Positions 28,180 through 36,851 of a stretch of DNA of 64,000 nucleotides are shown in pieces. How positions within the stretch are numbered: the first letter of the stretch is position 1; each line of letters begins with the position of its first letter. Source of the stretch: Tepidanaerobacteraceae bacterium (GTDB lineage Bacteria; Bacillota; Thermosediminibacteria; Thermosediminibacterales; Tepidanaerobacteraceae); assembly GCA_024655905.1 (NCBI GenBank), contig JANLFP010000011.1:49990-113989 (forward strand), given 5' to 3'. The notes beneath the pieces are model-generated. The model worked only from the letters and a program-made list of their open reading frames with translations. It was not told where the DNA came from and did not search any database. The position numbers were made by a program, and so were the translations under genes.

Positions 28180-29193
28180 ATGGGTAAAAAATTAAAGCTG
28201 GGTATAATAGGAGCGGGTAGAATCGGAAGGATGCATGCAGAAAATATAGTTTCTAATTTCAGATATGTTGAAGTAAAAGCCGTCGCTGATATATTTTTTG
28301 CCGATAAAATAAAAGCCTGGGCTGAAGAATTAGGTATAAAAAATGTATATAAAGATTATAAAAATATACTTGAAGATAAAGAGATAGATGCTGTATTAAT
28401 ATTTTCTTCGACTGATACTCATGCTCAGATAATAATAGAAGCCGCAAATTCAGGAAAAGATATTTTTTGTGAAAAACCCATTGATTTTAACCTAGATAGA
28501 ATTAAACAAGCTCTTGATGCTGTTGAAAAGGCAAATATTAAGTTCCAAATAGGATTCAACAGAAGATTCGATCACAATTTTAAAAGAGTTTACGATTTGA
28601 TTCAAGAAGGAAAAGTAGGAGATGTGCATATAGTAAAAATAACATCCAGAGACCCTGAACCGCCGCCAATTGAATATGTAAAGAGTTCAGGTGGATTATT
28701 CTTTGACATGATGATTCATGATTTTGATATGGCTAGATTTCTTACAGGAAGTGATGTCACGGAGGTATTCGCCTCTGCAGCTGTTCTGATTGATCCTGCT
28801 ATAGGTGAAGCAGGTGATGTTGATACGGCAATTGTTAGCTTAAAATTTGAGAACGGAGCATTGGGTGTTATTGACAACAGCAGAAAGGCAGTATACGGTT
28901 ATGATCAACGGGTTGAAGTATTCGGTTCAAAAGGCTGCATCACTGTTTCAAATGATACTCCAAGCAGTGCGGTATTAAGCTCGGCTGAAGGCGTTATCAG
29001 CGACAAACCAAAATATTTTTTCCCTGAGAGATATAAAGACGCATATATTGAAGAAATGAAAGCATTCTTTGATTGCATAATAAATGATAAGAAACCGATA
29101 GTAACCGGCAGAGACGGTTTAGAGCCGGTGTTGATAGGTATGGCGGCAAATAGATCTCTTGTTGAAGGAAGACCGATTAAAATAGAAAGATAA
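28180..29193 (+). CDS. iolG: inositol 2-dehydrogenase, Gfo/Idh/MocA family
   Basis: 337-residue NAD-dependent oxidoreductase. N-terminal Rossmann GIIGAGRIGRMHAENI, the EKP motif with catalytic Lys (CEKPIDFNLD), GFNRRFDHNFKRVYDLI, and the late block MIHDFDMARFLTG with the catalytic Asp/His region all match IolG. It oxidises myo-inositol to 2-keto-myo-inositol, the first step of the pathway completed by the IolM, IolN and IolO proteins around it. GGAAGGTG precedes the ATG. A related cyclitol or sugar substrate is possible because this family is broad. Confidence 0.83.
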   Translation: MGKKLKLGIIGAGRIGRMHAENIVSNFRYVEVKAVADIFFADKIKAWAEELGIKNVYKDYKNILEDKEIDAVLIFSSTDTHAQIIIEAANSGKDIFCEKPIDFNLDRIKQALDAVEKANIKFQIGFNRRFDHNFKRVYDLIQEGKVGDVHIVKITSRDPEPPPIEYVKSSGGLFFDMMIHDFDMARFLTGSDVTEVFASAAVLIDPAIGEAGDVDTAIVSLKFENGALGVIDNSRKAVYGYDQRVEVFGSKGCITVSNDTPSSAVLSSAEGVISDKPKYFFPERYKDAYIEEMKAFFDCIINDKKPIVTGRDGLEPVLIGMAANRSLVEGRPIKIER

Positions 29194-29226
29194 TATAGAG
29201 TTTTTAAATATAATCAACGGAAATAC

Positions 29227-29407
29227 TGACGGCCAGATAAACCAATGAGTGAGCTCATTAAGATTTTGCCTCAGATCAAACGGAATAGGAAAAAGATAAA
29301 TGAGCCCTACAACCGACATTGAAACGGTGCGTAGAGTTGCAGGTAACTCTTGAAAAAATGTAAATGAGCGCAAAGCAGTGGGACAATTATTGGGTTTCTG
29401 GCCGTCA
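29227..29407 (+). ncRNA. candidate structured RNA or riboswitch upstream of iolO
   Basis: A closing helix of 11 bp (TGACGGCCAGA 29227-29237 with TCTGGCCGTCA 29397-29407) is extended inwards by AACCAAT/ATTGGGTT. Inside are at least three hairpins: AATGAG/CTCATT (about 29242-29259), CTAC-ACCG/CGGT-GTAG (about 29311-29335) and AGAGTT/AACTCT (about 29332-29350). The nested arrangement over about 180 bp without an ORF, in the leader of an enzyme gene, suggests a folded RNA. It matches no riboswitch class I know. Confidence 0.45.
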
Positions 29408-29442
29408 AAAATTAATATGAATTCATCATTTCTGGGGGTTTC

Positions 29443-30264
29443 ATGATGAAATTAAGCATTTCAATTGCAGAAAATGCAGGTGAAAATGCACCGATAGTTC
29501 TGAGAGGAAACTATGGGGAATGTATAAAAAAAGCATCGGAAATAGGATATAAAGCGGTAGAAATTCATGTAAACAACCCTCTCGCTTTGAATATTGAAGA
29601 AATTATGAATGCATGTTATTTAAATAAAATAAGTGTTTCTACTCTGGGAACAGGCATGGGTTATGTAATTGATGGTCTTAGCTTCACTGATCCGGACCTC
29701 GCTATAAGAGAGAAAGCAGTCGAAAGAATTCTGACTCATATAAATGTAGCAAAAAAAATTAATGCAGGAGTAATAGTTGGTTCAATGCGCGGCAAAATTC
29801 TAGACATAAATGAGTATAAAAAGTATGAAAATTATGCGATTGAATGTTTAAAAGAAATATTGGAATATGCCGAAAAAAACAATGTAGAGATTTTTCTGGA
29901 AGCTATAAATCGTTATGAGACAAATTTTATAAACAATGTAGAAGAAGGGCTTGAAATAATTAAAAAAATCAATTCAAATTATCTTAAATTACATCTGGAT
30001 ACTTTTCATATGAACATTGAAGAACCAAGTATTGAACAAAGCATTGAATTGGCAGGGAAGTATCTAGGCCATCTTCATTTCGCGGATAGCAATCGCTGGT
30101 ATCCAGGTGCGGGGCATATAAATTTTGAAAGTATTATTAAAATATTAAAGAAAATAAATTATGAGGGTTTCATTGCTTTTGAATGTTTACCGTGGCCAAC
30201 TCAAGATGAAGCGGCAGTAAAAGCATTTGAATATGTAAATGCTTTATATGAAAAAATATATTAA
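29443..30264 (+). CDS. iolO: IolO-like 5-keto-L-gluconate epimerase
   Basis: 273-residue TIM-barrel epimerase of the xylose-isomerase-like (AP endonuclease 2) superfamily. The start (KLSISIAENAGENAP), EAINRYETNFINN, LDTFHMNIEEPSIEQS and HFADSNRWYPGAGHINF closely resemble the T. maritima enzyme (TM0416, IolO) as I recall it; this converts 5-keto-L-gluconate to D-tagaturonate. The metal-site Glu, Asp, His and final Glu (ECLPWP) are all present. Two adjacent ATGs (29443, 29446) are possible. It follows the candidate structured RNA. Confidence 0.8.
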   Translation: MMKLSISIAENAGENAPIVLRGNYGECIKKASEIGYKAVEIHVNNPLALNIEEIMNACYLNKISVSTLGTGMGYVIDGLSFTDPDLAIREKAVERILTHINVAKKINAGVIVGSMRGKILDINEYKKYENYAIECLKEILEYAEKNNVEIFLEAINRYETNFINNVEEGLEIIKKINSNYLKLHLDTFHMNIEEPSIEQSIELAGKYLGHLHFADSNRWYPGAGHINFESIIKILKKINYEGFIAFECLPWPTQDEAAVKAFEYVNALYEKIY

Positions 30265-30306
30265 AATGTTGTTATCAATACTTATTAATACAAAGGGGTT
30301 GGAAAA

Positions 30307-31086
30307 ATGATAAAGTCAATATGTATTGAAACTATCTTTACTGAAGCGCCTTTTGAGAAAAGATTTGAATTAGTTAAACAATCTGGTTTCGATTACATCG
30401 AATTCTGGTTATGGAAAGATAAAAATATCAATAAGATAAAAGAATTGCGTGAAAAAAACGACCTTAAAGTAGCCAGTTTTTCTGGCGATCAGAATTATTC
30501 ATTAATTGATGACAATGAATCGGAAAAATATATTTCTTTTATCAAAGAATCCATTGAGACAGCAAAATATTTAAAATGCAATCATCTGGTAATTCACTCT
30601 AATGCCCTGGGGCCAGGAGGATTGGTTCTAAAAGATTATAAAGAAATGAGTAATTATAAAAAATTTGGGACCATGTTAAATGTTTTGAAAAAATTATCAC
30701 CGATTGCCAAAAAAGAGAAAATAACTCTGGTCTTAGAAGCATTAAACACCGAAATAGATCACGCAGGTAATTTTTTAGCTAGCACAAAAGTAGCTGCAGA
30801 AGCTGTTCAGTTGGTGAATTCTCCATATATAAAAATATTATATGATGTATACCATATGCAGATTATGGAAGGAAATATAATTGCCACTATTAAAAAATAT
30901 ATAGATTCGATTGGATATATACATATCGCTGATGTACCGGGAAGACATGAACCGGGCACAGGGGAAATCAATTATAATAATATAATAAAAACTTTAAAGA
31001 CGCTAAATTACAATGGAATAATAGGGTTTGAACTTTTTCCGCTAAACAGCTCGGAAGACGCGATTAAAATCATAAAAGAAATGTAA
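30307..31086 (+). CDS. hydroxypyruvate isomerase-like TIM-barrel protein
   Basis: 259-residue sugar isomerase or epimerase of the same superfamily as IolO but a different branch. HIADVPGRHEPGTGEINY near the end, LVLEALNTEIDHAG in the middle and YDVYHMQIMEG are the pattern of the Hyi (hydroxypyruvate isomerase) group, with metal ligands Glu, Asp, His and Glu kept. AAAGGGGTTGGAAAA precedes the ATG. Position after iolO suggests a further isomerisation of an inositol-derived keto acid, or of another cyclitol intermediate. Exact substrate unknown. Confidence 0.7.
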   Translation: MIKSICIETIFTEAPFEKRFELVKQSGFDYIEFWLWKDKNINKIKELREKNDLKVASFSGDQNYSLIDDNESEKYISFIKESIETAKYLKCNHLVIHSNALGPGGLVLKDYKEMSNYKKFGTMLNVLKKLSPIAKKEKITLVLEALNTEIDHAGNFLASTKVAAEAVQLVNSPYIKILYDVYHMQIMEGNIIATIKKYIDSIGYIHIADVPGRHEPGTGEINYNNIIKTLKTLNYNGIIGFELFPLNSSEDAIKIIKEM

Positions 31087-31116
31087 TTTTTAAATTTATT
31101 AATGAATATATCCTTT

Positions 31117-31150
31117 ATGCCCATCTTAAAACTTCAGAATGGGCATTTTA
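31117..31150 (+). terminator. terminator of the first inositol operon
   Basis: ATGCCCAT (31117-31124) pairs with ATGGGCAT (31139-31146), followed by a short T-run. It separates the iol genes from the GntR regulator. Confidence 0.75.
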
Positions 31151-31289
31151 TATTGTGTCAGAAGAATATTGTTATTGTAGATAATTGAGAATGTATCTGA
31201 TAAGACAGTACTTTTTTGATAAATTTTTTAAAATAATTTCATTAACAAGCAGGATTTTTTATTTTTACAGAGAATATATAATATATAAA

Positions 31290-31300
31290 TTGTATACCAA
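31290..31300. promoter_or_regulatory. candidate GntR operator upstream of its own gene
   Basis: TTGTATACCAA shares the core GTATACCAA with the perfect palindrome at 32101-32110 in front of the second iolN. FadR-subfamily GntR proteins bind short palindromes of this type. It lies about 50 bp before the regulator start. Confidence 0.5.
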
Positions 31301-31350
31301 ATATAAACAAATCATATACTATGTAAATTATGTTAAAAGGTGGATTTAAA

Positions 31351-32025
31351 ATGCAAATGGCTGAATATAAAGAACTAAAATCAAAGAAAGATTACGCCTA
31401 TGAAAAAATAAAAGACGATATATTAAACAATGTCATAAAGCCGGGTTCTGTTTTAAACGAAAGGGAGTTATGCGAAAGCTTAAATATCAGCAGAACGCCG
31501 GTAAGAGAAGCCATATTAAAATTGGCCAGCGACGGGCTTGTTGAGATACTGCCCAATCGGGGCGCTTTTGTTACAAACATCACGTATGAAGTTATAACAG
31601 AAATTTACGATATTCGTGAGGTCCTGGAAGGTCTGGCCGTAAAATTGTTTTGTATTTGTGCCACTGAAGAGGAAATAGATGAATTGAAAAGAGTTCTGGA
31701 TTTGCAAGAAAGAATGAAACAAAACAATGACCTGGAAAAATTTGTTGAATACGACAAAACTTTTCATCACCTCATATTAAAAGGATGTAAAAATAAAAAC
31801 TTGAAAAACATTATGGAAAATATCAGGACAAAAATAGAAAGAATAACCAATTTGACCGTAAAAGATATTGCAAGAGCGGAAACAACACTGACTCATCATA
31901 AGGAAATTTTTAAGGAAATTTCTCAACGAAATTACGTTGAAGCGGAAAAATTGATGAAACATCACATATCGGAAAGTAAAGAATACCATATAAAAAATTT
32001 AAAGTATCTTCTCGGCAAATTATAA
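31351..32025 (+). CDS. GntR-family regulator (FadR/FCD subfamily)
   Basis: 224-residue regulator. The N-terminal winged helix (YEKIKDDILNNVIKPGSVLNE; LNISRTPVREAILKLASDGLVEI) is typical GntR; the rest is an all-helical FCD domain with its metal-binding pattern (FHHLILKGCKN; HHKEIFKEI; HHISESKEYH). ATG 31351 follows AAAGGTGG; an in-frame ATG at 31330 lacks a site. Its position between the two iol gene sets and the shared palindromes suggest it controls the second set, responding to a hexuronate-like or keto-acid ligand; this is inferred. Confidence 0.88.
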   Translation: MQMAEYKELKSKKDYAYEKIKDDILNNVIKPGSVLNERELCESLNISRTPVREAILKLASDGLVEILPNRGAFVTNITYEVITEIYDIREVLEGLAVKLFCICATEEEIDELKRVLDLQERMKQNNDLEKFVEYDKTFHHLILKGCKNKNLKNIMENIRTKIERITNLTVKDIARAETTLTHHKEIFKEISQRNYVEAEKLMKHHISESKEYHIKNLKYLLGKL

Positions 32026-32100
32026 AAGAATTTTATGATTGAAATCGCCGGGCATAAGGCCTGGGGTAATAAACTTGAGCCAAAGTCTTAATGTAATATA

Positions 32101-32110
32101 TATGGTATAC
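32101..32110. promoter_or_regulatory. candidate GntR operator upstream of second iolN operon
   Basis: TGGTATACCA is a perfect 10-bp palindrome in AT-rich sequence 148 bp before the second iolN, resembling the site at 31290-31300. Confidence 0.5.
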
Positions 32111-32257
32111 CAAAAATATATAATAAATATTTTATAGTACAGGCCGGCCGCGTATAGAATCATTAAAAATCTAAATGGGAATGGATATCCTGCCATAAAA
32201 ATAACCCGCAAAATAAAAATACAATTAATCATTAATGTAAAGGAAGGAGAAATATCA

Positions 32258-33379
32258 ATGGAAAAACCAAAGGATAACAAATGGCTATTGACGGAAAACC
32301 CTGCAATAATTTTTGAGGATAATACCGTTGGAAGAATGAAGAAGCAAATTTGGGACGCTTCTGAAGAGGAAATCGACAGCATATTGAAAGAATATGAAAT
32401 TCCATCGGAATCCGAACTGGGCAAACCCGGAACTTATATACAGAATACCCCGAGAGCGAAGGTTATTGAAAAGCGAAGGAAAAATGACATAGTGTTGGTG
32501 CCCATCGGATGCACCGAGAATCATGGAATTCATGCCAATAGCGGCCTTGATACCTTTATGGTGACTCAAATTATCGAAGGGGTGCGCCGCTATACGGCAA
32601 AGCAGGGCAAAGAGATAAGCCTTGCATTTCCGCCTTTGAACTACGGCGGTCATCCATATCACCATCTTGGAATGCCCGGCACGGTTATCATGCCTAAAGA
32701 AGTTGTTGAAGAAACTATTATATATACCATGCTGGGCCTGTGGAACGACGGGTTCCGGAAGATTATCCTTGTAAACAACCATGGCCACCTCTGGATGCTC
32801 GAGTCTGCCATTCAGGAATTCATGAAAAGGTTCCAGCTGCCTGGGATATTCCAGGTCATCGATTGGCATCGGGCAGTTAGAGAATTTTTCTATCCCGTCG
32901 ATCGGGATGATAGTCTGGAAACACACTTTGTGCATGCGGATGAAAGCGAAACATCAGTCGGTCTGTTGCTGTTCCCCGGCATGATAGATATGAGCGTTGT
33001 GGTAGATGCTGAACCGAAAGGATTCTTGCCGGATGGACATTTTGATACGTCGGTAGATCCTTATAGAAGGCCTCATAGATGGTCCGAAGGCGAAGGGCAT
33101 ATGGCCATTGAACGCGCGGCAACACCGGAAGGCGTCGTAGGAAAACCAAGCATAGCCTCCGCCAGGAAGGCGAAGAGACCAATTGCTGCTATATTGAAGT
33201 ACCTTACGCTTCTGATAGATCAGATATTGGAGGCATTCCCCCCGGGTACTGTACCTCCTGTGGAGATGGTTACGCTCCGCACAGAGGAAGAAATGAAACC
33301 CTTCTTAAAAGAACCTCTCAGCCCTGGATGGAAATCTATTGATGAGTTGCCTCAGATAGGTGTATATAAGAAGCTATAA
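32258..33379 (+). CDS. iolN2: IolN-like hydrolase (creatininase family), copy 2
   Basis: 373 residues, the same length as copy 1 at 26803 and about 88% identical by eye, with all metal-binding residues kept (GCTENHGIHANSGLD; HADESETSVGLLLFPG). DNA differs at most silent positions, so the duplication is old and both copies are under selection. It opens a second operon without iolG or iolM but with an SDR and two zinc dehydrogenases, so it may act on a diketone from a different inositol isomer. AAGGAAGGAG precedes the ATG. Confidence 0.75.
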   Translation: MEKPKDNKWLLTENPAIIFEDNTVGRMKKQIWDASEEEIDSILKEYEIPSESELGKPGTYIQNTPRAKVIEKRRKNDIVLVPIGCTENHGIHANSGLDTFMVTQIIEGVRRYTAKQGKEISLAFPPLNYGGHPYHHLGMPGTVIMPKEVVEETIIYTMLGLWNDGFRKIILVNNHGHLWMLESAIQEFMKRFQLPGIFQVIDWHRAVREFFYPVDRDDSLETHFVHADESETSVGLLLFPGMIDMSVVVDAEPKGFLPDGHFDTSVDPYRRPHRWSEGEGHMAIERAATPEGVVGKPSIASARKAKRPIAAILKYLTLLIDQILEAFPPGTVPPVEMVTLRTEEEMKPFLKEPLSPGWKSIDELPQIGVYKKL

Positions 33380-33451
33380 ATAATAATTACGGGTTGCAAA
33401 CGGGTATGGGCAAATTTCGCCCATGCTCGAGACCCAAAGGAGTTGATATTA

Positions 33452-34210
33452 GTGAACATGTTTGACTTAAGCGGTCAAAAAGCCATTGTCACGGGCGGAG
33501 CCTCAGGTCTGTGTTTAAGTGCCGTATATGGTCTTCATGAAGCCGGAGCGGATGTGGCAATTATCGATATAGCAAAAGATGTGGAAGATGTGGCGAGAAA
33601 TATTGAAAAAAACAGCGGTCCGAAAGTTTACGGTATACGGGCTAACCTCGGCAAAAGAGATGAATTAAAAAATGCTTTCAATCAAGCGGTAGAAAAACTG
33701 GGCGGCCTGGACATACTTGTGAATGGCGCGGGAATTCAAAGAAGGAATAAATGTGAGGATTTCACTGAAAAAGATTGGGATGACGTCCTGGAAGTAAATC
33801 TCACTTCAGTCTTTTTAATGTGCCAGCTGGCTGGAAGAAAAATGCTTGAAAAAGGGAAAGGGAAAATAATCAATTTTGCTTCTATGTTGAGCTACTTTGG
33901 CGGATATACGGTTCCGGCCTATGCAGCGAGTAAAGGAGCGGTGGCTCAGCTGACAAAAGCTCTTTCGAATGAATGGGCTCAAAAGGGCATCAACGTGAAT
34001 GCTATCGCTCCCGGTTACATGGCCACCGCACTGAATACCCAGATATTGAATGATCAGGAAAGATTCAATTCTATTCTAAAAAGAATACCGAAAGGCCGCT
34101 GGGGAACTCCGGATGATATCAAAGGCCTTATAGTCTTTCTTTCATCGGATGCATCGGACTACATCTGCGGGGCTGTCATTCCGGTGGATGGCGGGTACCT
34201 GGCCTGTTGA
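33452..34210 (+). CDS. short-chain dehydrogenase/reductase (keto-gluconate reductase-like)
   Basis: 252-residue classical SDR. Cofactor motif TGGASGLCLSAVYGL, NGAGIQ, and the active-site Ser/Tyr/Lys (FASMLSYFGGYTVPAYAASK) are present, with the C-terminal GAVIPVDGGYLA. It most resembles gluconate 5-dehydrogenase or KduD-type enzymes, which reduce keto-hexonates. GTG 33452 is preferred because AAAGGAG ends 9 bp before it; an ATG at 33458 is also possible. Given the pathway it could reduce 5-keto-gluconate or tagaturonate-like acids. Substrate inferred. Confidence 0.82.
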   Translation: MNMFDLSGQKAIVTGGASGLCLSAVYGLHEAGADVAIIDIAKDVEDVARNIEKNSGPKVYGIRANLGKRDELKNAFNQAVEKLGGLDILVNGAGIQRRNKCEDFTEKDWDDVLEVNLTSVFLMCQLAGRKMLEKGKGKIINFASMLSYFGGYTVPAYAASKGAVAQLTKALSNEWAQKGINVNAIAPGYMATALNTQILNDQERFNSILKRIPKGRWGTPDDIKGLIVFLSSDASDYICGAVIPVDGGYLAC

Positions 34211-34223
34211 CGGGGAGGATAAC

Positions 34224-34868
34224 ATGAATATTGATAATGATTATATCATAAATGCGATTTGTGAAAATAAAATTATTGCCATTATCAGGGGAATTGGGAA
34301 AGAAAAGATATTGAAGACGGCTGAAGCTCTATTAAAAGGTGGATTAAATATTATGGAAGTAACTTTGAACAGGGATGATGCTTTTGATTGCATCAAGCTG
34401 GTTGAAAGCGAATTTCAAAATCGGGTTATAATCGGTGCGGGGACGGTCCTGACCCAGGAGCAAGTGGAAAAATCCTACGATGCGGGCGCAAAATTTATTG
34501 TGTCGCCCAATATTGATGAACAGGTAATTGCTGCTGCAAAAAAAGCTAATATGGTTTCAATTCCGGGAGCTCTTACTCCCAGTGAGATATACAGGGCTCA
34601 TGTGTCAGGAGCAGATTTTGTGAAGGTTTTTCCCGCAGGGTCGCTGGGGCCCGAATATATCAAAGCTGTTCTGGCTCCTCTTCAAAATATCCCTCTTTTG
34701 GCGGTAGGAGGCGTGGATTTAAACAATATGAATGAGTACCTGCACATGGGCGCCGTCGGCGTAGGAATCGGTGGAAATCTGGTCAGCAAATCTTTAATCA
34801 ATGCAGGAGAATTTGACAGACTTTCGGAACTTGCAGGACTTTACGTTGAGAAAATAAAGGAGGGGTAA
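34224..34868 (+). CDS. kdgA: KDPG/KDPGal aldolase (2-keto-3-deoxy-6-phosphogluconate aldolase family)
   Basis: 214-residue class I aldolase that splits 2-keto-3-deoxy-6-phospho-hexonate into pyruvate and glyceraldehyde 3-phosphate. Motifs: IIRGIGKEKILKTAEALLKGG, MEVTLNRDDAFD, GAGTVLT, FIVSPNIDEQV, and the Schiff-base Lys in ADFVKVFPAG. GGGGAGG precedes ATG 34224. It is followed, in the same frame after a single TAA, by the kinase that should make its substrate. Confidence 0.88.
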   Translation: MNIDNDYIINAICENKIIAIIRGIGKEKILKTAEALLKGGLNIMEVTLNRDDAFDCIKLVESEFQNRVIIGAGTVLTQEQVEKSYDAGAKFIVSPNIDEQVIAAAKKANMVSIPGALTPSEIYRAHVSGADFVKVFPAGSLGPEYIKAVLAPLQNIPLLAVGGVDLNNMNEYLHMGAVGVGIGGNLVSKSLINAGEFDRLSELAGLYVEKIKEG

Positions 34869-34871
34869 TTT

Positions 34872-35876
34872 ACGGCAATATTCGCTTATTTCGATTCGGG
34901 AACATCCAACTCCAGACTTTATCTAAAAAAGGATGGCACTATTATTGATTCCATAAAGAAAGCCGTCGGTTCAAAGGATTGCTCCATAGCCCGGGATAAC
35001 GGCATTCTTTTAAAGGGATTAAAAGAAATATATGATGAACTCCTTGAAAAAAATGGACTGTGCGATGGTGATATAAACGAAATATATGCGTCCGGAATGG
35101 TAACATCTCCTTACGGCATAAAAGAAGTTCCGCACCTTGATATACCGATAGATTTAAATGGCCTGTGTAAAAGTATATATACACACTATGAAGAAATGTT
35201 TTTTAAAAGAAATATTAATTTAATTAGAGGATTGAGGAATGTTCCCGGGAAAAACGTTACAATTGAAAATATATTTGACGTAAACTCTATGAGGGGTGAA
35301 GAAACCGAAATATTCGGCATCTTGAAATATTTAGGTGAAAAAGTAAAAAACAAAGCATTGGCTATCTTTATGCCGGGATCGCATACGCAGATAACATATG
35401 TCAAAAATGGTCAAATACTTGATTTTGTTTCTACTATTTCAGGCGAGCTATTTTATGCCATCTCCCGCAATACCATTGTCTCCTCATCGATTGAAACTAC
35501 AATGACCGAGTATGACGAAAATATGGTAAGGCATGCTTACAATGTTTTAAAAAAATATGGATTCAATAAGGCCATTTATTTAATAAATACTATGAGGATA
35601 TTTGACATCGCAGACAACTTTGCCAGAACTTCCTTTTTGGAGGGAGCGATTGTCGGGGGAGACATACTGTGTTTTGAAAAATATGTGAATGAAAAATGGC
35701 ATGATATAGAGTTTGCAGTAATTTATGCCGACAGAGGCATGGCGGAAGTCTACAGGGCTCTTATAAAAGCCCTTGACGATAAAATAAGCATCCTGACGGT
35801 ATACAAATCCGAAGTCAATTGCTCGGTAGAAGGATTTTTAGAAATATTGAGAGCGAGGAATACAAATTGGCGATAA
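34872..35876 (+). CDS. 2-keto-3-deoxy-galactonate/gluconate kinase (DgoK family) without canonical start
   Basis: DgoK-type sugar-acid kinase, about 334 residues. The phosphate-binding N-terminus AYFDSGTSNSRLYL, PGSHTQITYV, SGELFYAISRN and the C-terminal GGDILCFEKY region fit the family. No ATG, GTG or TTG occurs in frame before position 35097, which would remove the ATP-binding start. The reading begins right after the kdgA stop: TAA TTT ACG GCA ATA. AAGGAGGGG lies just upstream, so ACG at 34872 or a nearby ATA is the likely start. Alternatives are a mutation, a sequencing error or readthrough of the TAA. The product would feed kdgA. Confidence 0.72.
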   Translation, partial: TAIFAYFDSGTSNSRLYLKKDGTIIDSIKKAVGSKDCSIARDNGILLKGLKEIYDELLEKNGLCDGDINEIYASGMVTSPYGIKEVPHLDIPIDLNGLCKSIYTHYEEMFFKRNINLIRGLRNVPGKNVTIENIFDVNSMRGEETEIFGILKYLGEKVKNKALAIFMPGSHTQITYVKNGQILDFVSTISGELFYAISRNTIVSSSIETTMTEYDENMVRHAYNVLKKYGFNKAIYLINTMRIFDIADNFARTSFLEGAIVGGDILCFEKYVNEKWHDIEFAVIYADRGMAEVYRALIKALDDKISILTVYKSEVNCSVEGFLEILRARNTNWR

Positions 35877-36823
35877 ATGTTTTGATTACATCAAGGTCTT
35901 TCGGCCAGGTGAGCGACGAGCCTGTAAAAATCCTTAGGGAGAACAATATTAATTATAAATTTAAAGAAAAACACGGTTTAATGGAAGAAAAGGATTTTCT
36001 GGAAGTAATAGATGAGTTTGATGCCATTATAATTGGTGCAGATAAGATAAATGGCAATGCGCTTAATTCTTCGAAAAGATTAAAACTCATCTGCAAGCAC
36101 GGCACAGGGGTTGATAACATAGACATCGATGCAGCACGAAAGAATGGGATTATAGTGACCAATGTTCCCGCAACCAATTCGAATGCGGTGGCTGATTTTA
36201 CGTTCGGGTTAATAATAGATTTATTGAGGAAAATAAGCGATAACATTATCAGTGTCAGAAATGGGGAATGGGTTAAGACCATAGGTGTCGATATATACGG
36301 TAAAACCATTGGTATTATCGGTTTTGGAGAAATAGGGAAAAGAGTTGCAAAAAGGGCCACTGGATTTGATATGAATATACTGGCATACGATCCTTATTTT
36401 ATCGGATCTTCAAATTCATTTCCCTATGTAAAATTCGTCGATATGGATTCTTTGTTAAGAAGTTCAGATATAGTTACAGTACATGTTCCGTTAAATCAAA
36501 ACACAATCAACTTGATCGATGAAGATGAATTAAACAAAATGAAGAAAGGTGCATTTTTAGTCAATACTTCCCGGGGCGGAATAGTAAATGAAAGTGCGCT
36601 GTATGAATATTTAAAAAAAGGTCATCTGGCCGGAGCCGCTTTAGATGTTTTAAAAGTTGAGCCTGCCCAAAAAAACAATCCTTTATTGACGCTTGAAAAT
36701 GTTTTAATAACATCCCATATAGCTTCCTATTCGAAAGAAGCATTAAATGCGGTCAGCATGATATGTGCAAAGAATGTAGTTAAGTTTTTCAGTGGACAAT
36801 CTCCAGATTTTATTGTTGCTTGA
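35867..36823 (+). CDS. D-2-hydroxyacid dehydrogenase (phosphoglycerate dehydrogenase-like)
   Basis: 318-residue NAD-dependent dehydrogenase. The family pattern is clear: ICKHGTGVDNIDIDAA, NAVADFTFGLI, Rossmann GKTIGIIGFGEIGKRVA, VNTSRGGIVNESAL with the catalytic Arg, and the late TSHIASYSKEA with the catalytic His. TTG 35867 is chosen because it begins at LAINVLITSRSFG, where homologues start, and GAGCGAGG precedes it; it overlaps the kinase stop by 10 bp. Its substrate may be a sugar-derived 2-keto or hydroxy acid. Confidence 0.83.
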   Translation: MAINVLITSRSFGQVSDEPVKILRENNINYKFKEKHGLMEEKDFLEVIDEFDAIIIGADKINGNALNSSKRLKLICKHGTGVDNIDIDAARKNGIIVTNVPATNSNAVADFTFGLIIDLLRKISDNIISVRNGEWVKTIGVDIYGKTIGIIGFGEIGKRVAKRATGFDMNILAYDPYFIGSSNSFPYVKFVDMDSLLRSSDIVTVHVPLNQNTINLIDEDELNKMKKGAFLVNTSRGGIVNESALYEYLKKGHLAGAALDVLKVEPAQKNNPLLTLENVLITSHIASYSKEALNAVSMICAKNVVKFFSGQSPDFIVA

Positions 36824-36851
36824 TTTTCGTATAATTTTGGGGGTAATTTAG

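Noticed and set aside
29227..29407. Interpretation as a known riboswitch (c-di-GMP, lysine, cobalamin) or 6S RNA
   Set aside because: I could not find the conserved core sequences of these classes, and the branched arrangement does not fit the 6S rod.
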